Source of the DNA: Candidatus Leptofilum proximum
Lineage (GTDB): Bacteria > Chloroflexota > Anaerolineae > Promineifilales > Promineifilaceae
Assembly: GCA_016710325.1 (NCBI GenBank)
Contig: JADJXK010000002.1
Span: 1,488,001 to 1,552,000 of the forward strand
Reading direction: 5' to 3'
Length of the DNA: 64,000 bases
Under the pieces are notes generated by a model. That model ran no database searches, had not been told where the DNA came from, and saw nothing but the letters and a program-made list of their open reading frames with translations. This document shows, piece after piece, positions 17,492 through 24,878 of this stretch. Position 1 is the first letter of the stretch, and each line of letters starts with the position of its first letter. The position numbers and the translations under genes are program-made.

Positions 17492-20400
17492 ATGAGCGAC
17501 ATGCAGTTACAAGAGACGATCAACATCCCGGTCCAGACGCCCAACTTTGGCGATGACCGGGACGAAAACGGCCGCAGCGGCCGTATCACCTCCCTGATTT
17601 ATGAACTAAAAGAACAAATCCGCGGCGAAGTCCGCTTCGACCTGGGCAGCCGCGCCCTGTATGCTACCGACGCCTCCAACTACCGCCAGACGCCCATCGG
17701 CGTGGTGGTCCCGCGCGATAAACAAGATGTGATCAAAACCGTCGCAATTTGCCACCGCCACCACGTGCCAATTTTGGGCCGTGGCGGGGGGACGAGTTTG
17801 GCGGGACAGTGTTGTAATACGGCCGTTGTCCTCGACTTCACCAAGTATATGAACAAAGTGCTCTGGGTTGATGCCAAAAAGCAGCTGGCCCGCGTCCAGC
17901 CCGGCACCGTGCTCGACGTGCTGCAAGAGCACGTCGAATCACATGGCCTGGTGTTTGGCCCCGACCCGGCCACCCACTCCCACTGCACCCTCGGCGGCAT
18001 GATCGGCAACAACTCCTGCGGCATCCACTCCGTCATGGCCGAATTTTACGGCCCCGGCGCCCGCACCTCAGACAACATCGAGTCGATGGAGGTGCTGACC
18101 TACGACGGCACAGTGATGGAAGTAGGGCCGACCTCGCCCGGGGAACTTGAGGAAATCATCGCCGCGGGCGGGCGGCGCGGCAACATCTACCGCCGTTTGC
18201 GCGATTTGGGTCGGGACAATGCCGACCTGATGCAGCAAAAATACCCCGACATCCCCCGGCGTGTTTCCGGCTATGAAAACTTGGACGAATTTATTCCCGG
18301 CCGCAGCTTTAACGTGGCCCAGGCGCTGGCCGGTACGGAAAGCACCTGCGCCATCATTTTAGAAGTCACCGTGCGCCTGATGCCGAATCCTGAAGCGCGC
18401 GCCCTGGTGGTGCTGGGTTATCCTGATGTCTTTGTCGCCGGGGATCACGTGCCGCTGATTCGTGAATACAAGCCGATTGGCCTGGAAGGCATGGACCACC
18501 TGCTTATCCACTACCAGCAGCTTAAGGAGATGCATCCCGAAGAGCTGGACCTGCTGCCAGAAGGCACGGGCTTTTTGCTGGTGGAGTTTGGCGGCGACAG
18601 CCAGGCCGAGGCTGAGGCCAACGCCCGCCAACTGATGGACGCCCTGCGCGAGGAGGAAAACCCGCCGCAAATGGTGCTGTTCGATAACAAAGCGCGCGAA
18701 GCCAAGCTGTGGGACGTGCGCGAATCGGGCCTGGGGGCCACGGCGCGAATCCCCAACAAGCCGGATACGTGGCCGGGGTGGGAAGATACGGCCGTTCACC
18801 CCCAAGACATCGGTGATTACCTGCGCGATCTACGGGAGTTGTTCGATGCCTACGGCTACGAAGCCTCGCTTTACGGCCACTTTGGCCAGGGGCTTATCCA
18901 CTGCCGCGTCACCTTCGACCTGCGCACGCCGGAAGGATTGGCCCACTACCGCGACTTTTTGTATGACGCCGCCGATCTCGTCATTTCCTACGGCGGCACG
19001 CTCTCCGGTGAGCACGGCGACGGCCAGGCGCGCGGCGAACTGCTGCCCAAAATGTACGGCGAAGAAATGATGCGCGTCTTCCGCGAGTTCAAATCGATCT
19101 GGGACCCGGACTGGCTGATGAACCCCGGCAAAGTCATCGACGCCGACGGCGTGACGGACCACCTGCGCCTGGGTGCCAACTACAATCCGTGGGAACCACA
19201 AACCCACTTCCAGTTCCCCGAAGACGACTTCAGCTTTTCCCGCGCCACCCTGCGCTGCGTGGGAGTGGGCAAATGCCGCCGCGAAGAAGGCGGCACGATG
19301 TGCCCCAGCTACAAGGTCACCCGCGAAGAAGCCCACTCCACCCGTGGCCGGGCTCGCCTGCTGTTTGAGATGCTGCAAGGGGATACGGTCGGCGACGGCT
19401 GGCAGGACAAAAGCGTCAAAGAGGCGTTGGATTTGTGCCTGTCGTGCAAGGGGTGCAAAGGCGACTGCCCGGTGAACGTGGACATGGCCACGTACAAAGC
19501 CGAGTTTTTGTCGCACTACTACAGCCAACACGCGCGGCCGCGTTCGGCTTATGCCTTTGGCCTGATTTATTGGTGGTCGCGATTGGCATCACTGGCGCCG
19601 GGGGTGGCCAACTTCTTCACCCAGACGCCCGGCTTCAGCCATGTGGCCAAATGGGTCGCTGGCGTGGATCAGCAGCGGCGTATTCCGCCCTTTGCCCGGC
19701 AGACGTTTAAACGCTGGTTCCGGGAACGGCCGTCCCGCAACGTCGGCCAGCCCCAGGTGATGCTGTGGCCGGACACGTTTAACAACTACTTCCACCCAGA
19801 GACGGCCAAAGCGGCCGTTGCCGTGCTGGAAGACGCCAATTTCCACGTCATTATTCCCGAGCAGTCGCTGTGCTGCGGACGGCCGTTATACGACTACGGC
19901 ATGCTCGACCAGGCTAAAAAGCAGTGGCTGCAAATCCTGGAAGTGCTGCGGCCGCAGATTCGCGCCGGTATGCCGCTGGTGGGGCTGGAACCCAGCTGCA
20001 CCGCCGCCTTCCGCGACGAGCTGATCAACCTCTTCCCCCAGGATGACGACGCGCAACGGCTCAGCCAGCAAACGATGACCCTGGCCGAATTTCTGCGTAA
20101 GGCTGCGCCCGATTACGATCCGCCGCAGCTGGAGCGTCACGCCTTGGTGCACGGCCACTGCCATCACGAAGCCGTCATGAAGCTGCATCCCGAAAACGAA
20201 GTGCTGCGGCAAATGAACCTGGATGTAGACGTGCTGGACTCCGGCTGCTGCGGCATGGCGGGCAATTTTGGCTTCGAGGCGGGCCAAAAATACGAGGTGT
20301 CGATGGCCGTGGGCGAGCTGGCGCTGCTGCCCGCCGTGCGCGACGCCGCCCCCACCGCCCTCATCATCGCCGACGGCTTTAGCTGCCGCGAGCAAATTGC

Positions 20401-20659
20401 CCAGGCCACCCCGCGCCGGGCATTGCACCTGGGCCAGGTGCTAAAAATGGGCCTGGACAACGCCGCCAACCAGCCGGTGCCGCAAACCCACCCGGAAAGA
20501 AGTTACCTGACGGAAGAGGACCGCACCGGCAACCGCGCCGCCGTGGCCCTTCTGGCCGCCGGGCTGCTGGCACTGCTGGCTTTGGTGTGGAAGTTTTGGC
20601 AACGGCCGTCTACTCAAGTGAACGCATCACCACACAGGCTCGAAGAAAACGATGAATAG
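17492..20659 (+). CDS. GlcD-GlcF fusion: FAD- and Fe-S-containing 2-hydroxyacid dehydrogenase
   Basis: A 1055-residue flavoprotein that oxidises a 2-hydroxyacid (D-lactate, glycolate or D-2-hydroxyglutarate type) and passes electrons through Fe-S clusters. Residues 65-300 are the PCMH FAD domain with GRGGGTSLAGQ (97-107). The FAD-oxidase C domain reaches about 560. Two 4Fe-4S motifs follow: CVGVGKCR...MCPSY (about 589-606) and CLSCKGCKGDCP (about 648-659). Two CCG domains follow, with CCGRP near 793 and CCGMAGNFGFE near 919. The architecture matches YdiJ-like proteins. Unusually, the tail (about 1012-1033) is a hydrophobic helix that could dock the enzyme to the membrane. Third gene of the plus-strand block. 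Confidence 0.93.
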   Translation: MSDMQLQETINIPVQTPNFGDDRDENGRSGRITSLIYELKEQIRGEVRFDLGSRALYATDASNYRQTPIGVVVPRDKQDVIKTVAICHRHHVPILGRGGGTSLAGQCCNTAVVLDFTKYMNKVLWVDAKKQLARVQPGTVLDVLQEHVESHGLVFGPDPATHSHCTLGGMIGNNSCGIHSVMAEFYGPGARTSDNIESMEVLTYDGTVMEVGPTSPGELEEIIAAGGRRGNIYRRLRDLGRDNADLMQQKYPDIPRRVSGYENLDEFIPGRSFNVAQALAGTESTCAIILEVTVRLMPNPEARALVVLGYPDVFVAGDHVPLIREYKPIGLEGMDHLLIHYQQLKEMHPEELDLLPEGTGFLLVEFGGDSQAEAEANARQLMDALREEENPPQMVLFDNKAREAKLWDVRESGLGATARIPNKPDTWPGWEDTAVHPQDIGDYLRDLRELFDAYGYEASLYGHFGQGLIHCRVTFDLRTPEGLAHYRDFLYDAADLVISYGGTLSGEHGDGQARGELLPKMYGEEMMRVFREFKSIWDPDWLMNPGKVIDADGVTDHLRLGANYNPWEPQTHFQFPEDDFSFSRATLRCVGVGKCRREEGGTMCPSYKVTREEAHSTRGRARLLFEMLQGDTVGDGWQDKSVKEALDLCLSCKGCKGDCPVNVDMATYKAEFLSHYYSQHARPRSAYAFGLIYWWSRLASLAPGVANFFTQTPGFSHVAKWVAGVDQQRRIPPFARQTFKRWFRERPSRNVGQPQVMLWPDTFNNYFHPETAKAAVAVLEDANFHVIIPEQSLCCGRPLYDYGMLDQAKKQWLQILEVLRPQIRAGMPLVGLEPSCTAAFRDELINLFPQDDDAQRLSQQTMTLAEFLRKAAPDYDPPQLERHALVHGHCHHEAVMKLHPENEVLRQMNLDVDVLDSGCCGMAGNFGFEAGQKYEVSMAVGELALLPAVRDAAPTALIIADGFSCREQIAQATPRRALHLGQVLKMGLDNAANQPVPQTHPERSYLTEEDRTGNRAAVALLAAGLLALLALVWKFWQRPSTQVNASPHRLEENDE

Positions 20660-20733
20660 GACGCTGATTTAACTGATTTACCTGATCAGGGTTATCAGGC
20701 AAATCTGCGTTCTTTTTAAAGGAAGAAAAAATA
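20660..20733. repeat. Word repeat leader before PCC-domain gene
   Basis: The short gap contains GCTGATTTAACTGATTTACCTGATCAGG and its partial reverse complement, then CAAATCTGCG and AAAGGAAG, which acts as ribosome binding site. The ATCTGCG word matches the leader repeats at 36290, 56735 and the 122-bp element. Confidence 0.5.
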
Positions 20734-21201
20734 ATGCAAGCTAAACGAATCAGTGAACTACCCGGCCAGCAGCAGTATGTGCTGGTCTTTGACAAAGAGG
20801 ATGAATTTGTGGCCGAACTGCGGCGCTTTGCCGAGGAAAAAAACCTGCAAAGCAGTGCCTTTACCGGCATTGGCGCCTTTAAGCAGGCCACGCTGGGCTT
20901 TTTCGACCGCGAGCAAATGGATTACCTGAAAATCCCGGTGGAGGAACAGGTAGAAGTGCTCTCGCTGGTGGGCAACATTGCCATGAAGGATGGCAAGCCC
21001 AAAGTGCACGCCCACGTGGTGGTAGGGGACAGGAACGGCCGTACCCAAGGCGGCCACATCCTGGAAGCCCACGTCTGGCCCACGCTGGAGTTGGTCGTCA
21101 CCGAAGCGCCCAAGCCGCTGCGCCGCCACACCGACCCAGAAACGGGCCTGGCCCTGATTAACCTGACGGAGGACCAGAAAACGGCCGTGCGGCCCATATA
21201 A
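20734..21201 (+). CDS. PCC/DUF296-domain protein
   Basis: A 155-residue single-domain protein of the PPC/DUF296 family, a trimeric fold found alone in bacteria and with AT-hooks in plants. The recognisable core is TGIGAFKQATLGFFD near 45-59, HAHVVVGDRNG near 94-104 and GGHILEAHVWPTLELV near 108-123, with conserved His residues that may bind metal. No DNA-binding element is attached. AAAGGAAG precedes the ATG. The role in this operon is unknown. Confidence 0.9.
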   Translation: MQAKRISELPGQQQYVLVFDKEDEFVAELRRFAEEKNLQSSAFTGIGAFKQATLGFFDREQMDYLKIPVEEQVEVLSLVGNIAMKDGKPKVHAHVVVGDRNGRTQGGHILEAHVWPTLELVVTEAPKPLRRHTDPETGLALINLTEDQKTAVRPI

Positions 21202-21264
21202 GCGGAATTGGGTGCTGCCAGTATCACCACCTCATCTGTAAACATTGCTACCAGAGGAAAGTAG

Positions 21265-22569
21265 ATGGACACTAACATCTTTAAGACCCAATACGAAATG
21301 CTGGATAAGCTCCAGGAAAACACCTACGGCTACTTCATCGAAGAGTACAACCCGGAAAACGGCCTGGTGCGCGACAAGTCAGATGGCGGCACCAAGGCCA
21401 GCATCGCCGCCACGGGCTTCGCCCTCTCCTCTTACCCTGTCGTTGTCTCCGATGGGCTTCTCTCGCGAGAAGAAGCCGCTGCGCGCACCCTGACAGCCCT
21501 GCGCTTCTTTGCGAACTGCCAGCAAGGTCAACAAAGGGATGCGTCTGGCTACCGCGGGTTTTTCTACCACTACCTCGATCTGAAGACCGGCAAGCGGTAC
21601 GGCAACAGCGAGCTTTCTACCATGGATACCGCCCTGCTGATGGTGGGCGTGCTGCTGGCTCAGCAATATTTTAAGCACGACAACGAAGTGGAAGCAGAAA
21701 TTCGCAGATTGGCGGGGGAGCTGTACGGCCGTATCGACTGGCAGTGGGCCATGACTCGCAAACCGTACATCGTGCAGGGCTGGCGTCCTCGTCAAGGCTT
21801 TATCCCCTATTTCTGGCAGGGCTATGACGAATCGCTGCTGATGTATATCCTGGCCCTTGGCTCCGAAACATCACCGATTCCCCCCGAAAGCTATAAAGCC
21901 CGCTGGGAAAAATACGTCTGGCGGCGCATTTATGATTACGAGTGCCTGTATGCCGGGTCGCTTTTCATCCACCAGGTGCCGCACATCTGGATTGATTTCC
22001 GCGACATCCAGGATGAGTTTATGCGCGCGCGCGATTTCACCTACTTTGAAAACAGCCGCCACGCCACCTACATCCAACAGGAATATGCCATCCGCAACCC
22101 CTGGGAGTGGCGCGGCTACGGCGTACACCAGTGGGGCATCACCGCCAGCGATGGGCCAGGGTATGCCATCATGGAAGTGGATGAAATCTACCGCGTCTTT
22201 TACGACTACGTGCCACGCGGCGCGCCCTTTGGCCCAGACGACGGCACGATTGCGCCCTGGGTCACCATCGCCTCGCTGCCCTTCGCCCCGGAAATTGTTA
22301 TTCCCACCATTGAAGCCTACAGCCAGATGGACCTGGAAAAAGCCAATCCTTACGGCTACAAGACCACCTTTAACCAGACTTTTCCTGCCGGTGAGGATTT
22401 GGACATGTGGGTATCACCTTACCACTTCGGCATCAACCAGGGACCGGTGGTGTTGATGATAGAAAATTTCCAGACGGGGCTGATTTGGGAACTGATGCGG
22501 CAGTCGCCACCAATCATCCGTGGCTTGCGCCGCGCCGGGTTTACGGGCGGCTGGCTGGAGGACACTTGA
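21265..22569 (+). CDS. Glycoamylase-like (PF10091, GH144-type) alpha/alpha-toroid protein
   Basis: A 434-residue protein of the putative glucoamylase family, whose characterised relatives include GH144 endo-beta-1,2-glucanases and cyclic beta-1,2-glucan enzymes. Typical features are the start (QENTYGYFIEEYNPENGLVRDK), SIAATGFAL near 48-56, GFFYHYLD, the conserved LSTMDTALLMVGVL near 115-128, QGYDESLLMYILALGS near 189-204 and NPWEWRGYGVHQWGITASDGP near 275-295, which probably carries active-site residues. There is no signal peptide, so a cytoplasmic role is likely, unlike secreted GH144 enzymes. AGAGGAAAG precedes the ATG. Last gene of the block. Confidence 0.87.
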   Translation: MDTNIFKTQYEMLDKLQENTYGYFIEEYNPENGLVRDKSDGGTKASIAATGFALSSYPVVVSDGLLSREEAAARTLTALRFFANCQQGQQRDASGYRGFFYHYLDLKTGKRYGNSELSTMDTALLMVGVLLAQQYFKHDNEVEAEIRRLAGELYGRIDWQWAMTRKPYIVQGWRPRQGFIPYFWQGYDESLLMYILALGSETSPIPPESYKARWEKYVWRRIYDYECLYAGSLFIHQVPHIWIDFRDIQDEFMRARDFTYFENSRHATYIQQEYAIRNPWEWRGYGVHQWGITASDGPGYAIMEVDEIYRVFYDYVPRGAPFGPDDGTIAPWVTIASLPFAPEIVIPTIEAYSQMDLEKANPYGYKTTFNQTFPAGEDLDMWVSPYHFGINQGPVVLMIENFQTGLIWELMRQSPPIIRGLRRAGFTGGWLEDT

Positions 22570-22586
22570 GCGCCAGGGGTGTGTTT

Positions 22587-22970
22587 CTAGGGATCCAAAT
22601 CGATGGTATCGCTTAGACCCCAGCTGTTGCGCCGGTTGATTTGCAAGCGAGACGGCCGTATCTCCACCAAAACACAACCGCTTGCTTCCGGCTTCTGGGT
22701 CAGCTTCAACTGGGTCGGCGCATCTGCCACGGGCAGGATACGGCCGTTGCCCTTCAGCTGCCATCCCGCTGTAGAAACCACTACCGCCGGATCATGTTCC
22801 AGGTTTTGCAAAAGATCAGACACAACGGGAACCAGGAAATAAAGGGTGAGGTGCTGCGCTTCGCAGGGGAAAACTTGAGCCTGAATACCGGCCGGACCAG
22901 ACGCAGAAAGGGTGGCCTCCCGTGCAGTGGCCAGAATTTTAGCAGCTTGCAGGCGCAAATGGGCCAGCAT
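22587..22970 (-). CDS. PNPOx-like flavin-binding protein (pyridoxamine phosphate oxidase fold)
   Basis: A 127-residue protein reading like one split-barrel FMN domain: an N-terminal helix, then ATLSASGPAGIQAQVFPCEA, LTLYFLVPVVSDLLQNL and a paired strand DPAVVVSTAGWQLKGNGR, which follow the PPOX strand order. The cofactor residues are not diagnostic, so it may bind FMN, haem or F420. Two ATGs are adjacent (22973 and 22970); GAGGTG lies almost on the first, so the second has better spacing. It is convergent with the glycoamylase-like gene. Confidence 0.7.
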   Translation of the reverse strand: MLAHLRLQAAKILATAREATLSASGPAGIQAQVFPCEAQHLTLYFLVPVVSDLLQNLEHDPAVVVSTAGWQLKGNGRILPVADAPTQLKLTQKPEASGCVLVEIRPSRLQINRRNSWGLSDTIDLDP

Positions 22971-23095
22971 CATTCACCTCAACACATTCAGAGCGGGACA
23001 ACACTGGTGCCAGCATACCTGATGAACGGCCGTACCGTCCACTATCAAAAGTAACGTTGCGCCTACATTTTTCAATTCGTAGGAAAAAATCCTGA

Positions 23096-23220
23096 TCCTT
23101 TGGGATTTCCTGGGGTTTGCAACAAATTAACGCGAATTATCACAAAAATTAGCGTTCATTCGGGCTAATTCGCTGCAAAAATCAGCCTGACTCCGCCAAA
23201 TCCTAAATACCCAAAATCCT
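23096..23220. repeat. Composite intergenic repeat, GCGAATT-type core
   Basis: The left arm (TCCTTTGGGATTTCCTGGGG) is shared with the elements at 10020, 56426 and 61479, and the right side ends in CCAAATCCTAAATACCCAAAATCC, roughly its reverse complement. The core words are AACGCGAATTATCAC, AAATTAGCG and GGGCTAATTCGC, not the GTGAAACG words of the other copies. It directly abuts the stop of the CapA-like gene and may terminate it. Confidence 0.7.
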
Positions 23221-24876
23221 CTACGGCGAGGCGGTGATTTGCAGCCGGTTGTTTTCACCGGGTTGGAGGGTGAGGTCACGGTAACGGCCGTTTTCACTGC
23301 GCCACACCAGGCTAAAACTCCACCCCTGCCAGCGCCACACGGCCAACGTCTGCCCCTCGCCCTGATCCTCCAGCACGACCAGTTCCTGCGCGCCATCGCC
23401 ATCCACATCCCCCAGCTCCACGGCCAGGATGGGCGTATTCACCGGGCGGCCGCCCCACAGCAGCTGATATTCGCCGCCCCGGTGCCCCACAAGGTATGGC
23501 TGGCTGCGCTCGTGTCCTTCGGAGTCGGTTTGCCAGATGGCCAGCAGCAGCTCAAAACGGCCGTCGTCATTTGGATCCCCCAGCGCCAAATCCACAACCC
23601 GCCACGCTTCCGGGCTGTGCCAGACGGCCGTATCCCCCTCGTACACCGTCACCCGCTCCCCGGCCCGGCGAATTGTTTCGGCCACACCATCCCCCGTCAG
23701 GTCAATCGCCCCGGACCAGAACCAGCCCGTTTCGCCGTTCCCCGCCACCTCACCTGCGGGGGCACAGCCCGCCCCGTCGCAGGCAAAGGCCACCCGCGGC
23801 GGTTCCGGCGCGGTGCGCGCCAGCAGCGGCTCGGCTTCGGCCAGGGTCATCAGGCGCGGCTGCGGGCCAGCCCAGACGGGAAGCAGTTGAGCGGCGCGCA
23901 GGCCGTCGGCATCCACAAAAAGTCGCAGCGCCAGCCCCTGGTTGGTCGGCTCCTGCGTCTGGTCAAAAACAAAGTTGCCCAGGCTGTAGGCCACCAGCTG
24001 CCCGGATTGACGATCTACCGTTACCGCCTGGGCCACGTGTGGGTGGTGCCCCAGCACTACATCCGCCCCGGCGTTTAGCAAGGACTGTGCGGCCGTTTCC
24101 TGCCAGGGATCTACTTGCAACTCATACTCAAAGCCCCAATGCAGCGACACAATCACCCCATCCGCCTGCTGCCGGGCGGCAGCAACGGCCGTTATTGCCC
24201 GCGCCACATCCCACTCCGCCCGCACCCACCGTTCACCGTTCACCGCTAACCGTTCACCGCCCCCCGGTTCCGGCACGCCATTCAACGCCAAAAACGCCAG
24301 CCGCACCCCATCCACCTCACGGATGAGGGGCTGGTAGGCGGCATTTTCATCTGGCCCAATGCCCAGCGGCGTGATGCCCGCCTGCTGGAGGTGAACGGCC
24401 GTTTCCGCCAAACCCCCCCCGCCATAATCCAAACTATGGTTGTTGGCCAGGGAAAGCAGATCAAAACCCGCGTTGGTGAGATGGGCAACGGCCGTAACCG
24501 GCGCATGCAAAATAATCGGCTGAGGCTCGCCAGCGGGGGCATTTTTGGGCGTGCCATCCGCCACGATGACCGACTCCAGGTTGCCCAGCGTCAGATCGGC
24601 GGCGCGCAGCCAGGGAGCCACGTCGGCCAGCGGATCGGCCACGTCGGCCACACCGCGGCCCAGCATCACATCTCCCACGGCGATGAGTTCTACGACGGAT
24701 TCGGCGGGGGTGAGGGAACGGCCGTCGCGCAGGTAGATCCAGGGGTAAGCAGAGAGATCGGGAACGGCGGCAACGGCCGTTCCCGACTGCACCGGCCCTG
24801 CCTGCCGCCCCAGCAACAGCAGCAGCGGCAGGAACAGGGCCAGCAGCGCCAACAGCGCTTTGTGACGAATCGTCAC
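23221..24876 (-). CDS. CapA-family metallophosphatase with C-terminal FG-GAP/VCBS-like repeats
   Basis: A 551-residue exported protein with an N-terminal signal/anchor (LLALLALFLPLLLLLG). The CapA domain (about 60-340) has VGDVMLGRGV, LGNLES, LANNHSLDYG, VSLHWGFEYE, LGHHPHVAQ and YSLGNFVFD, the metal-binding His/Asp/Asn pattern of the poly-gamma-glutamate synthesis CapA family. The C-terminal third contains three Asp-rich repeats (DLTGDGVAETI, GDPNDDGRFELLL, GDVDGDGAQELVVL) like Ca-binding beta-propeller blades. A GTG start lies 2 nt after the DUF3160 stop, so the two are coupled. Codons for about 206-217 coincide with a dispersed repeat word (24227-24260). Confidence 0.88.
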   Translation of the reverse strand: MTIRHKALLALLALFLPLLLLLGRQAGPVQSGTAVAAVPDLSAYPWIYLRDGRSLTPAESVVELIAVGDVMLGRGVADVADPLADVAPWLRAADLTLGNLESVIVADGTPKNAPAGEPQPIILHAPVTAVAHLTNAGFDLLSLANNHSLDYGGGGLAETAVHLQQAGITPLGIGPDENAAYQPLIREVDGVRLAFLALNGVPEPGGGERLAVNGERWVRAEWDVARAITAVAAARQQADGVIVSLHWGFEYELQVDPWQETAAQSLLNAGADVVLGHHPHVAQAVTVDRQSGQLVAYSLGNFVFDQTQEPTNQGLALRLFVDADGLRAAQLLPVWAGPQPRLMTLAEAEPLLARTAPEPPRVAFACDGAGCAPAGEVAGNGETGWFWSGAIDLTGDGVAETIRRAGERVTVYEGDTAVWHSPEAWRVVDLALGDPNDDGRFELLLAIWQTDSEGHERSQPYLVGHRGGEYQLLWGGRPVNTPILAVELGDVDGDGAQELVVLEDQGEGQTLAVWRWQGWSFSLVWRSENGRYRDLTLQPGENNRLQITASP

Positions 24877-24878
24877 CG

